Origin: Podospora pseudocomata
Lineage: Eukaryota > Ascomycota > Sordariomycetes > Sordariales > Podosporaceae
Direction of reading: 5' to 3'
Assembly (NCBI RefSeq): GCF_035222375.1
Contig: NC_085887.1
Coordinates: 3,881,501 to 3,945,500, forward strand
DNA: 64,000 nt
Positions 23,312 to 33,100 of the stretch are shown piece by piece. Position numbers and translations under genes: made by a program. How positions within the stretch are numbered: position 1 is the first letter of the stretch; the number at the start of each line of letters is the position of its first letter. The notes beneath the pieces are model-generated. The model saw only the letters and a program-made list of their open reading frames with translations. It was not told the DNA's origin and did no database searches.

Positions 23312-24945
23312 CAGACGCCAGGTAAGATTACCAGAGCGCTGTGAGAGTCGAGGGGTGCACCGCTAACTTCCCCAGAAAGATCAGAAACCCCACCGCGGCC
23401 ATTCGCGACCATCCCCTTCTCCCGCGATCCCGATTTTGTCAACCGCGGAGACATTCTCGAGCAAATCGACCGGCGATGTTCCGAGCCCGCCGCTCGTGTG
23501 GCCCTCGTAGGCTTGGGCGGTATCGGCAAGTCGCAGCTGGCCATCGAGTTCGCTCACCGGATCACTGAAAAGCAGCCGGACATATGGGTATTCTGGGTCC
23601 ACGCTGGAGTGTATGAGCGCGTCGAGGATGGCTTCAGGACGATTGCCAATACCGTCAAGCTGGCCGGCCGGAACGAGCCCAAGGCCAACATCCCACAGCT
23701 TGTGTACAGCTGGCTGTCCAACGAACGGAACGGCAGATGGATCATGATCCTTGACAGCGCTGACGACCGCGATGTGTTCGACAACGCGAATATTGCCCAC
23801 GGCACGACCAGCGGCAATGAGCGCGAGAGGCGGCCGTTTGCGACATACCTACCGCAGAGCCAAAATGGATCGATTATTGTCACAACACGTAACAGGGGAG
23901 TTAGCATTCAGACTGACCGGGCGCCGTCAAAATATGATCGAAATCGGACCGATGGCGCAGACAGATGCCCTCGCACTCCTGGAGAAGAAGCTAGGATCGC
24001 CCGCGGATCTAGATGTGGCGGCCGATCTCGTACAGGCGCTCGACCTCGTTCCGTTGGCCATTAGCCAGGCTGCCGCCTACATACAGGCAAGGGCGCCGCG
24101 GAGCTCGCCCGAGAAGTACCTAGCTGAGTTCCGGAAGAGTGAGCATAGAAAGAGCAGTCTTTACAGTACGATGCTGGGGACCTACGACGGGATGGAGGCG
24201 CATCGAACGCGGTTCTTACCACATGGCAAATATCTTTTGACTACATCCGGTCTAAGCGGCCGTCTGCGGCGGATCTCTTGTCACTTATGAGCTTTTTCGA
24301 CCGGCAAGGTATCCCTGGTTGGGTTTAAAACCTCGTAGAGTTACTAAGGAGGATATTCCAGGACGGCGTATAGACGAGGACGGAGATACAGACTTTGATA
24401 GCGGCAGAAGTGCTACAGATGGTGCCGTAGATGATGACATGGATGGTGACACAGATAGTGACCTCACGGATGATAGTGCAGATACCACTGATGATGGATT
24501 CGAAGATGATGTGGCGATGCTGAGAGACTACTGCCTCATAGCGACGACTGAGATGGACGAGTTTGAGATGCACGGGCTTGTGCAGTTCTCAACGAGGAAG
24601 TGGCTGGAACAATGGGGGCAGCAGGAGACATTCAAACAGAAGTTTATCGAGCGAATGGCAGCGTCATTCCCAACTGGAAACTACAAGAACTGGGCGACTT
24701 GTCGAAATCTCTTCGCACACGTTCAAGTGGCCGTCGCTTACCAACCCAGCGACGATAGGAACGACCTATGGGCGACACTTTTGTATAATGGGGGTTGGTT
24801 TGCATGGTCGCAAGGGAGATACGAGGTGGCACAGCGGATGGTGGGCAAAGCGAGACGAGCCCGCGAGAATAGACTGGGAAAAGAGGATACGGCGAGTCTA
24901 CATAGTATGTCACTGTTTGCTCTGGTCCTTTTGGACCGAGGCCAG

Positions 24946-25575
24946 TGGGAGGAGGCCGAGAAGCTGGAGGTGCAGGTGATGGAGACGAGCAAGACCAAGC
25001 TTGGGGCCGATCACCCTTCTACGCTAATGAGCATGGCCAACTTAGCGTCGACATACAGGAACCAGGGCCGGTGGGAGGAGGCCGAGAAGCTGGACGTGCA
25101 GGTGATGGAGACGAGCAAGACCAAGCTTGGGGCCGATCACCCTTCTACGCTAATGAGCATGGCCAACTTAGCGTCGACATATTGGTACCAGGGCCGGTGG
25201 GAGGAGGCCGAGAAGCTGGAGGTGCAGGTGATGGAGACTCGCAAGACCAAGCTTGGGGCCGATCATCCAGATACGCTGACGAGCATGGCCAACCTAGCGT
25301 CGACATTTTGGAAGCAGGGCCGGTGGGAGGAGGCCGAGAACCTGTTTTTGCAGGTGATGGAGACGAGCAAGACCAAGCTTGGGGCCGATCACCCAGATAC
25401 GCTGACGAGCATGGCCAACCTAGCATCGACATACAGGAACCAGGGCCGGTGGGAGGAGGCCGAGAAGCTGGACGTGCAGGTGATGGAGACTCGCAAGACC
25501 AAGCTTGGGGCCGATCACCCAGATACGCTGACGAGCATGGCCAACCTCGCTTTTACTTGGAAAAGCCAAGGTCGA
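24946..25575 (+). repeat. Five near-identical 126-bp TPR repeat units
   Basis: Units start at 24946, 25072, 25198, 25324 and 25450, each coding 42 residues beginning WEEAE and ending QGR; a diverged sixth unit runs 25576-25689. The DNA units are nearly identical and differ mainly at the same few codons: E/D or LF after KL/NL, S/R before KT, S/D and M/T around TL, and the YRN/YWY/FWK/WKS triplet. This looks like concerted evolution with focused variation, as described for repeat domains of fungal NLRs. Confidence 0.9.
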
Positions 25576-25692
25576 CACTCGACCGCCTTAGCACTAATGA
25601 AGGACTGTGCCCAGGCTCGGCAGCGACGACTTGGTGCAGAGCATCCAGACACCCTGTCGTCTTTGGCCATCGTCACCAAGTGGGGTAGCTAG

Positions 25693-26412
25693 AACATGTT
25701 TCTTAGTTTCGTTTTTATGGTCTACTGTATCTGGATAATGTCCTTTGACTTTTGCTTTTGTGATACGAGTGTACAATTATGCAGCTACCGAGTCGTTATT
25801 ATATGCACATTTCAATGGCTACATTCTTTGTCATTTACGCAACTGGTAAATACCGAAAGAGGCAGTGCTTTTGTCATCGACCGTCCCAGTTGCCCAATTT
25901 TGAAGCTGGGGTGTAGCTGTGCAAAGTGAGCCCAGATACATTGTTGCCAGCCGCAGCCAAGGATGAAGCCGGCCCGTGAGGAGACAGTTTCAACATTGAA
26001 ATTATGGACACAAATTTGGGTCCCTTCCTATTATTATCAGACGGATTGTAGTACAATCCGTTGAAAAGTGTACCAAAAGTTCCGCTCCACTTTGGAAGCA
26101 GGGGGTACCTGTCACGGGCAGGACAGGTTGACGGATTAATGACAGTAATATTCAGCTAAGCTACAGTCTGGGCTCTATTCCGTCGGGTACGGGCAGGCTC
26201 TATTGTGAAGACGTAGCTCAAAGAGCTACACACAGGTCTCGCGGCAGCGTGATGCGAAGTCATTCAAGTCGCATTGGCCCGTGCTCTGGACGAGCCAAGC
26301 TCCAATGGATCAACGACGGTCACGGTGCAACCGCCGTGACACAAGTGAAGGTATAAACGTTATAACGTTATATATATATTTAATGAATGACCTAGTTTGT
26401 TTCCCTGCCATC
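25693..26412. other. Intergenic
   Basis: About 720 bases downstream of the NLR. There is a short palindromic AT run at 26355-26380 (aacgttataacgttatatat). No gene supported. Confidence 0.4.
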
Positions 26413-28047
26413 TCACCGCCGCTTGCCGCTCTCATTTAAGGCCCTGAAACTGTTAGACACGTGTTCTCTAGATACTTTGAACGGCTCCCACTCAATGGGG
26501 TCATCGATGATGAAGGAGTTCTCGGAATCGTCCCATTCCATGACGAATTTTATGCTGCAGCTAACCCGAAGATAGATATTAAACAATGCAGGGATATCCT
26601 CGACCACGCCACACATTTGGTCTGCCGTCATCGTCCGGGCAGGAAGGACCTCTGGAGAGCCACTCTCATTCTCTGTCGCATTGGTGACCTAAAGCTTCTC
26701 CCGACGATCCCAGCGGTACTGGAGCATGAAGGACTCGGTCGGGTCAGGGTGCATGTCCAGACTGTAAATGTGTAGAGGGAACGAGCCCTTGATATATCCA
26801 TTTAATTCGGCAATATCTCTGAGTGTGACGAACTTCAGTTCCTCACGCTTACGCAACGGGCTGCGATGTCGGCGCTTTGGGGTGCGAGACCTCTTGGCGT
26901 CCAGTGCATCACGAAGTTGGCTGCTATGCGTGTCAACACCTGCCTCCCTTCTTATGTCTGATGTACCGCCGGAGGGAGCCGTGGGGTCTGGGCATGTCTT
27001 TGGTGCATAGTCGCTTTTCTGGCGGCGAGTCGCTGCCGTTCGGGGTCGAGACTGGCCTTCCTCCTTTTCAACTCTTTTCGAGTGGGGGTAATCGTGACTT
27101 GATGGTTGTCCGTGGCGTTGTTGGAAATAAATTCCCAGGCATCATATTTGGATACCAGCGTACCTGCATCTGCGGACTCCTGATCCTCCAGCTTGAGCTC
27201 CAGTGACGGCGTCTGGGTTTCGCTCATGTTGTCATCGGTGACGCCGGTCCTGTTAAGGGGTGGTATTGCGGCATCGACTCCGCCATCACAAACAGACGTA
27301 TCAAGCCGCTGTTCGAGCCGAGAGCTAATGTGGAGGGATACAGTGTCAGTTTCATGGCCTTGGGTGTCGTGTTGATTGTCCATGACTGGGCCCATTGGGA
27401 ACGGGGAGAGAGGATACGCCTCAGTCAGCTGAGCCGTCGATTGGCCCGCAGAAAAGGGCGATTTCGTCAGGGCGAGGGATGGTGCAGACATGTCGACGTC
27501 GGCGCTTCCCTGATATCGGATTGACATGCTGCTTGGATCCTCCATCGTGAACGAGAAACCGGCCGTCGAAAAGTCGTCCCAAGGCAAATTTAATGCTTGG
27601 TGTGCTTTCGCTCCCAGCAGTGCAAGACCCTGGGTCATCCCGAGGGGCATCTCCCGAGCCGCACGGCATGATGTTCTGAGTAGGGCGTGTGCCGCCGACA
27701 GGGGGCTCCACCTCAGAAGGGGTGACAGCCTGGTGCAGCGAGGGATCATCGAGACGAAACAGTTCAGCCAGTTCTTCGAGGAACATACGGTCTTGAGACG
27801 AGAGCTCGATGAGCCAGTCAGTCTCGTCCAACTCTTTGAGCTCAGGAGCCATGGCATCATCGAAAGACAACATGGACTCCATTGCACCATCACGGATGAC
27901 CTGGGTAGATTGAGATAAGGGAGCGGATGTGTTTATGCCAATCGTTTGGGTAAAATGAGGATCATGGCCCGTAAAATCATGACGCTCCATTTCGGGGTCA
28001 TTGCTAGGCGGAGAAGTCCACAAAGGAATAGTCGAAGAGTTGACCAT
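26413..28047 (-). pseudogene. Unrecognised gene with in-frame stop; likely decayed
   Basis: A frame from Met 28047 codes an acidic N-terminus (SFDDAMAPELKELDETDWL). A candidate intron at 27630-27711 moves the frame into a long Ser/Thr/Pro-rich part with a basic patch (KELKRRKASLDPERQRLAARK) near 27000-27070. A second intron or a frameshift near 26990-27090 is needed to continue into KRSRTPKRRHRSPLRKREELK and an ordered-looking C-terminal part ending at 26413. That last part contains a TAG at 26689-26691 inside otherwise continuous coding sequence (...RRDREKL-type context, then VTNATENESG); CAG-to-TAG would explain it. I do not recognise the family. The basic stretches suggest a nuclear protein (inference). 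Exon structure is uncertain. Confidence 0.4.
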
Positions 28048-29171
28048 AGTGCTGATGTGACAAGGGCTGTAATATCAGGGCTTGGAACTTCATGGTTCAA
28101 TTCAGGCTTATAATCTTCAATGGCCTCGAAGGTCTGTGATACCGAGAAGAAGAAGGAAATACAGTCTTGATGATCCTGAACGCGTATTTTATCCTCCCTT
28201 GCCTGGCCCGTGCCCTTGTTGGCATCAGGCCGCTGCCAAGTCCTCCAATATCTTACAGAGCCAGTGGGCTTCCTTTGATAACCACCATGCCTTCTGATTG
28301 TCTGCCTCACTTTGACCACTGGTTCACAACTTGCAGTTACCCCTCCTTGCGGTGGTATCGACAGTGTTGTTGTGGTTGCGGGTGGTTGGCTTTTGCCGTG
28401 TGACAGCTGATAACGGCAATGGCAGGATAGCTTCCTCCTGGCAGTAAAGATGAACGTTCGACAGTAAGAAAGCAGAAGTCGAAGCTTTTGAAAGTGCAGT
28501 GATGAGAAAAGAGGTTAAGAGCGGCGGTGAACTGTCGGTAAGACGTGATGAAACAGAGAGAAGGGGAGAGAGGGGGGAGACGACGATGAGAGAGGGCGGA
28601 TGGCTTCTTATACCCTCATCACGCTGGTCAGTCCCTCTCACTCTCTATCCAAGAGCCTAGCCCCTGGTGGTAAACAGTGGGACAGAAAAGCCAATAGACG
28701 GTCCTAGAACTTCAGACTACAATGTGACTGCCTTGCAGCTGATGGCAACATCCAGGGGGTGATTCGATGGCAGTCCTTCCTCCATGTGCCATTTCCTGCC
28801 GAGAGCGCGTGCTGATGCACGAGGGACGGATCGTCCGGGAAAAAGGGTACCATGTACTGCGAAACGTGTGTGATGATGGTATGTTTGGCGATGTATTTGT
28901 GACCTGGCACTAGGCGTCTAGTGGGACAAAGCAGTAACGTTGACCTCTTTCAACGCGTGAATGCGTTAGGGAAGCATGTACCGTAACCTTGGCCCATGGC
29001 GCTCTCTCAGGTATATGATGGTGTTTCTATTATGATGTAGCGGAAGATCCGAGCAAGATGGTTGGCTTTGTGACTGAGAAAGGTACCTATAAGAACGCGT
29101 ATCCCTCTTCCCCCTCTTCAGCCAAAGTGTACCTGACTTTCCATCTCTTAGGAATCCTTGGATCCAGGAAG
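28048..29171. other. Intergenic
   Basis: 1.1 kb between divergent genes. I see only short chance frames. The region 28530-28600 is purine-rich. It should hold the promoter of the RING gene at 29172. Confidence 0.4.
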
Positions 29172-29806
29172 ATGGATATCAACCGACTCTGCAACTCGTC
29201 CCCAAACATGCGCCCAAATCCTCAATCACAAGCGCGGCACCAAGAAGTGATCTACCTTACTGAGAAAGTCAACCATCAACTGTCAGTGAACCAAGCACCA
29301 CACAAGGCTACCATCGATCTTACAGACGATACAGTTCATAACTGTTATGTCTGTTCAGCTGTCATACAAAACAGCACCTGGATTGGCAAGATCATGGTGT
29401 GCATTTCTTGCGGATGTCTTACTTGTCACGCATGCCACTTTCTGCCCCACACTTCTCGTCAAGGCAGAGTATGTAGCCCAATGCCACTGCGTCTTTATGC
29501 AACAGACTGCTCTGTCTGCTTTGATGGATACGCAGTTGGAAATCAGATCTTTACATCGAGATGTGGTACGTGATGAGGTGGATATTCAACGGACACAGAA
29601 CTTTGCTAACACTTCAAGGTCATGTGCTATGTGGTTCTTGTCTTGGCGGTTGGGAGAGAATGAATTATAGCCGGTGCCCATCATGTAACGTATATTATAA
29701 GCGAGTCGTACATATAAGCGAGTCGTACAGTCTCCACCTGTCACGAAGTGGCCAAACGAGAGACAATGCTGCAAGGCTACACTCAATTGACGAGATACTA
29801 AGCTAA
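29172..29806 (+). pseudogene. RING-finger protein with SUMO-interacting-like motifs, 5' part, split by transposon
   Basis: Exon 1 is 29172-29565; an intron (29566-29618, donor GTACGT, acceptor TTCAAG) leads to exon 2 from 29619. The protein has two SIM-like stretches, EVIYLTE and TIDLTDD, as in SUMO-targeted ubiquitin ligases. A Cys-rich segment (CYVCSAV, CISCGCLTC) comes next, then a C3HC4 RING: CSVC, RCGH, CGSC and CPSC. A pogo transposon sits in the TA right after the last Cys codon. The host frame resumes at 37950-38011, so the uninterrupted gene would make about 174 aa. As the sequence stands, the frame runs on into the transposon and the LTR to a stop at 29806, replacing the last 21 residues by about 38 foreign ones. 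All eight RING ligands survive, so a chimeric product could still be active (inference). A Met at 29058 in the same frame is an alternative start. Confidence 0.75.
29688..29738 (+). repeat. Left TIR of the pogo element
   Basis: This is the exact inverted partner of 37897-37947. It is bounded by the TA target at 29686-29687 on the outside and by the gypsy LTR on the inside. Confidence 0.92.
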
Positions 29807-29941
29807 AGAAGAGAAAAAGGAAAGGAAGGCTTTGCCTGGCCTGGCCTGCGAGGAATTTAAGGTGCAAGGCTGCAAGGCTCGGTGGGGCAGGGCAGGTGAA
29901 TGATAAGATAAGGTCAGGGTGCCAGTGCCAGTGCCATGACA
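29739..29941 (-). repeat. 3' LTR of the gypsy element
   Basis: 203 bp, beginning TGTCA and ending TGACA on both strands. By eye it is identical to 36654-36856. Confidence 0.95.
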
Positions 29942-29956
29942 TCACCCCCCCCCGCA
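29942..29956 (-). other. Polypurine tract next to the 3' LTR
   Basis: On the element's strand a run of nine G (followed by TGA) directly abuts the 3' LTR, the position where plus-strand DNA synthesis is primed. Confidence 0.75.
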
Positions 29957-30122
29957 AAGAAGCTCGCGTTCCGAGTAAGCGAGCGCTTTTATAAAAAAGA
30001 ATTTGCTGCTTCGAAGACTTGAAAATACCTCTTCCCAACATACTTTTCCTCCCAACTCTGACAAGTGTGCATCAACCTGCATCAACTTGCATAAGACTTG
30101 TTCTGACCTGCATAATCCTTCA

Positions 30123-33100
30123 TCACTTTCCTCTGATCCGTGTCGAGCGACGCATGGTGGAAGCCCTCCTGACGAGCGGCTTGTTGTCATCCGGGTGTGG
30201 AGGGTCGAAGCGATCTTCTTCTGCTGCTTTCTTCCATTCCGCGAGCCTTTTCGGTGGACCTGGTCTGTCGGCGTATTCGGCGTGATACTCTTGTAATTTC
30301 GATGCTGAATTCTTGAAGTTGCTCGCGTCGTACCACTCTGGATCAGGATCCCAACCCCTCCATTGGACTTGATACTGTAATCTACCGTAATGCTCGCGGG
30401 AGGTGAGAATCCGATCGACTTCCCATTCTTCCTCGCCGTCAAGCTCGTCACTCCCCGGGTTCTCTGATTCTTGCCCAGGTAGTGGGTTGGCGGGGTCCTT
30501 TCGCAGCCGGTCTGCGTGAAACACGCGGGATCCGCGCCACGAGGCTGGAAGCTTCAGCTTGTAGGAGTGTCCCTCCATTTTCTCGATCTCGTAGGAGTTC
30601 CGTGTCATCGGGAAATCCAGTTTGTCGCTCGGGCGGTCCGTTGACCAGTTCTTCTTAATGATAAACACCTTGTCGTTAGGGCCTTCTTCATTGACCTTGA
30701 AATCGGGGACTCGGCGTTTCTTGTTAGCCTGGACCGTTTGCCGCTGTTGCGCCTTTCCCATGAACTCGCGAGCTTTCGTCACCCAGGATTGCAGCAGCTT
30801 GGCGCGTTCCTGTGCCTCGCCGCGGTTCAGTCGTTCTCTGGCCTCCATGGGTTTCGAGAGGTCGGTGCGGGCTTCCCAGTCGAAGTGAGTGGGCATTGGG
30901 CAGCCCATGATAACTTCATGTGGCTCGCAGTTAATCGACTCGTGGGGAGAGGAGTTCTGGACCATGTCCATCGCTGGCATCGCGATCGACCAATTATCCT
31001 GGTGGTGATTCACGAATGGTCGTAGGCGCTGGTCGATGTACTCGTTCATGATTTCGGCCTGCCCGGCGGTCTGGGAGTGTCCCGACGACGAGAGTTTCCA
31101 CTTGACTCCGAGGATTCGCGACAGCTCATCCGCAAAGTCGGCCACGAACTGAGGGCCTCTGTCGCTGACGATCTCTTTTGGCACTCCGAATATACGGTAA
31201 GGTCCTTCGTAATACATCATCGCCGCATCTTTTGCTGTGGCACTTGTCGTGCACGGGGTTGACCACACAATCTTACTCAGGCGGTCGATAGTAACCAATA
31301 CGTTGTTATATCCCCGTTTGTCCTTGGGCATACTCTTGAAGTCCATCACCAAGCACTGCCAAGGGCGCTCAGGAGGCGGCAGCGGGTGCAACAGACCGGG
31401 AGTCTTGTCCCGGGGGTTCTTGGCTGGGAAACAGTAGCAATTCGCAACGAACCTGTCGACGTCAGCTACCACTCCGGGCCACCAGTATCGGGCGGCCACC
31501 AGTCTCCTTGTCTTGTTCCTGCCAGGATGAGCTGTTGATATCCGGGTGTGTACCTCACGCAGGATGGCGGTTCGCAAGTTGTCGTCCTCCGGGACCACCA
31601 ACCTCCCCTTGTAGAGCAGTATCTCACCACTCGTCAGGGAGAACTCGCTCCTCGTTCCATCCGACGCTTTCTCCCTATACTCATCCAGACTCTCCGACGT
31701 CTTGTTCATCTCAATCAACCTGTCCACCAGCTCCAATCCTGACATCTCGGGTGCAGGTGCATCCTCATCCAGCACCATCAAAGGGAAGACCTCTCCTTCC
31801 CACGCTTCTCCTTCCGCTATACCCTGGACATCCAACACAGCTACCACCTGCTCGTCACTCATATCTTCCTCTCTCATGGGTCGGAAGATCTGCATTGTTC
31901 TCTCCGCCTCCTTCTTGTCCTTCTGGGTCTTCAAGTCTTCGGACTTCCTGGACAACGCATCCGCCGCAGCGTTTGCGCTTCCCGGGCGGTACGTGATCGT
32001 GAAGTGATACTGGGCTAAGAAGTCGGCCCAAGCGGCTTGTCTCTGGTTGAGCGTCCTCTTGGTGCTGAAGTACTCCAAGGCTTGGTGATCTGTGACGACC
32101 AGGAATGGTTGGTCTCGAAGCCCGATCAGTTCAGCGCGGAAATGCATCATGGCGCGCACCACTGCCAGCATCTCCTTGTCGTGGATAGCGTAGTTGTGCT
32201 CAGCGCCTTGCATGGTTTCCGAAAAGAAGGCTACCGGGTGCCAGCCGTCGTCGTGTTCTTGTGCGAGCACTCCCGCTACCACGCCGTCGGAGGCATCGGT
32301 TTCGATTCGTGTAGGAAGGGCGAAGTCGAAGTGTTTAAGTACCGGTGCCGACAACAACAACTGTTTCAGTTCATCAAAGGCTTGTTGTTGTTTACCCCCC
32401 CAAGAAAAGGGCTGATCCTTCTTCGTGAGCATCGTCAAAGGACGGGCGATTCTGCTGTATTCTGGTACGAACTTCCTGTAGAAGTTACAAAATCCTAAGA
32501 AGGATTGGACCCCTTTGACCGTGTGTGGCTCCTCCCACTGCTTAACGGCTTCAACCTTAGCTGGGTCTACCTCAATTCCGTCGACGCCCACGATAAAACC
32601 CAGGAACTTGGTCTTCGGGACGTGGAATTCGCACTTCTTGATGTCTGCATTCAAACCGGCCTCCCTCAAACGGGCCAAGACCTTCTTGACGTGCTCTATG
32701 TGCTCCTCCTCCGAGTTCGAATAAATCAGGATATCGTCGATATACGCTGAGCAGAACACATCGAGGTAATCCAGCAACGTGTCGTTGATAAAACGCTGGA
32801 AGGTCGCCGGACCGTTGGTCACTCCAAAAGGCATCACCTTGTACTTGTACGTTCCCTGACGGACCTTGAATGCCGTCAGCTCTTCTGATTCTTGGTCCAT
32901 CTTGATTCTGTGGAAAGCCGAGATGATATCGATCTTGGTGAAGATCTTCGCTTTCGTGACGCGCGACAATGTTTCCTCGATCAAGGGAAGGGGGTGTATA
33001 TCCTTCTTTGTGAGGCTGTTTAGTTTCCTGTAATCCACGCACAGTCTTAATCCTCCGTTCGGTTTTTTTACAAAGATGACTGGTGCTGCCCAGGGGGCCA

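Larger units (their letters stand above)
23228..25692 (+). pseudogene. PNT1-like NLR: PP amyloid motif, NB-ARC, TPR; broken by frameshifts
   Basis: Exon 1 (23228-23321) codes only the amyloid motif region (core GSQVGTN). After an intron at 23322-23375 the frame enters RPFATIPFSRDPDFVNRG and the NB-ARC P-loop GLGGIGKSQ, then WIMILDSADD (Walker B) and IIVTTRNR (sensor). The frame then breaks three times: near 23900-23912 (one extra base), near 24160-24168 (shift back), and near 24324 (one base missing). Family motifs continue in the other frames across each break (LDLVPLAISQAAAYIQ, then WQISFDYIRSKRPSAADLL, then KPRRVTKEDIP). From 24319 to 25692 the frame is open through an acidic linker, a winged-helix-like segment and TPR repeats. 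Gene or assembly errors could also produce this; as read it cannot make the full receptor. Family role: sensing through the repeats, then seeding amyloid in the effector next door. Confidence 0.83.

Noticed and set aside
24128-24166. Tiny intron (gtgagc...ttacag) that could explain one NLR frame change
   Set aside because: It would be only 28 nt, below the usual minimum, and would remove residues typical of the family.
24946-25575. CRISPR-like direct repeats
   Set aside because: Units are contiguous 126-bp coding TPR repeats without spacers, in a eukaryote.
24945-25688. Long open frame of 247 codons overlapping the TPR repeats in another frame
   Set aside because: It is the +2 shadow of the repeated 126-bp units; a repeat divisible by three keeps all frames open. 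Composition (GGGREAGGAGDGD) is unlike a protein family.
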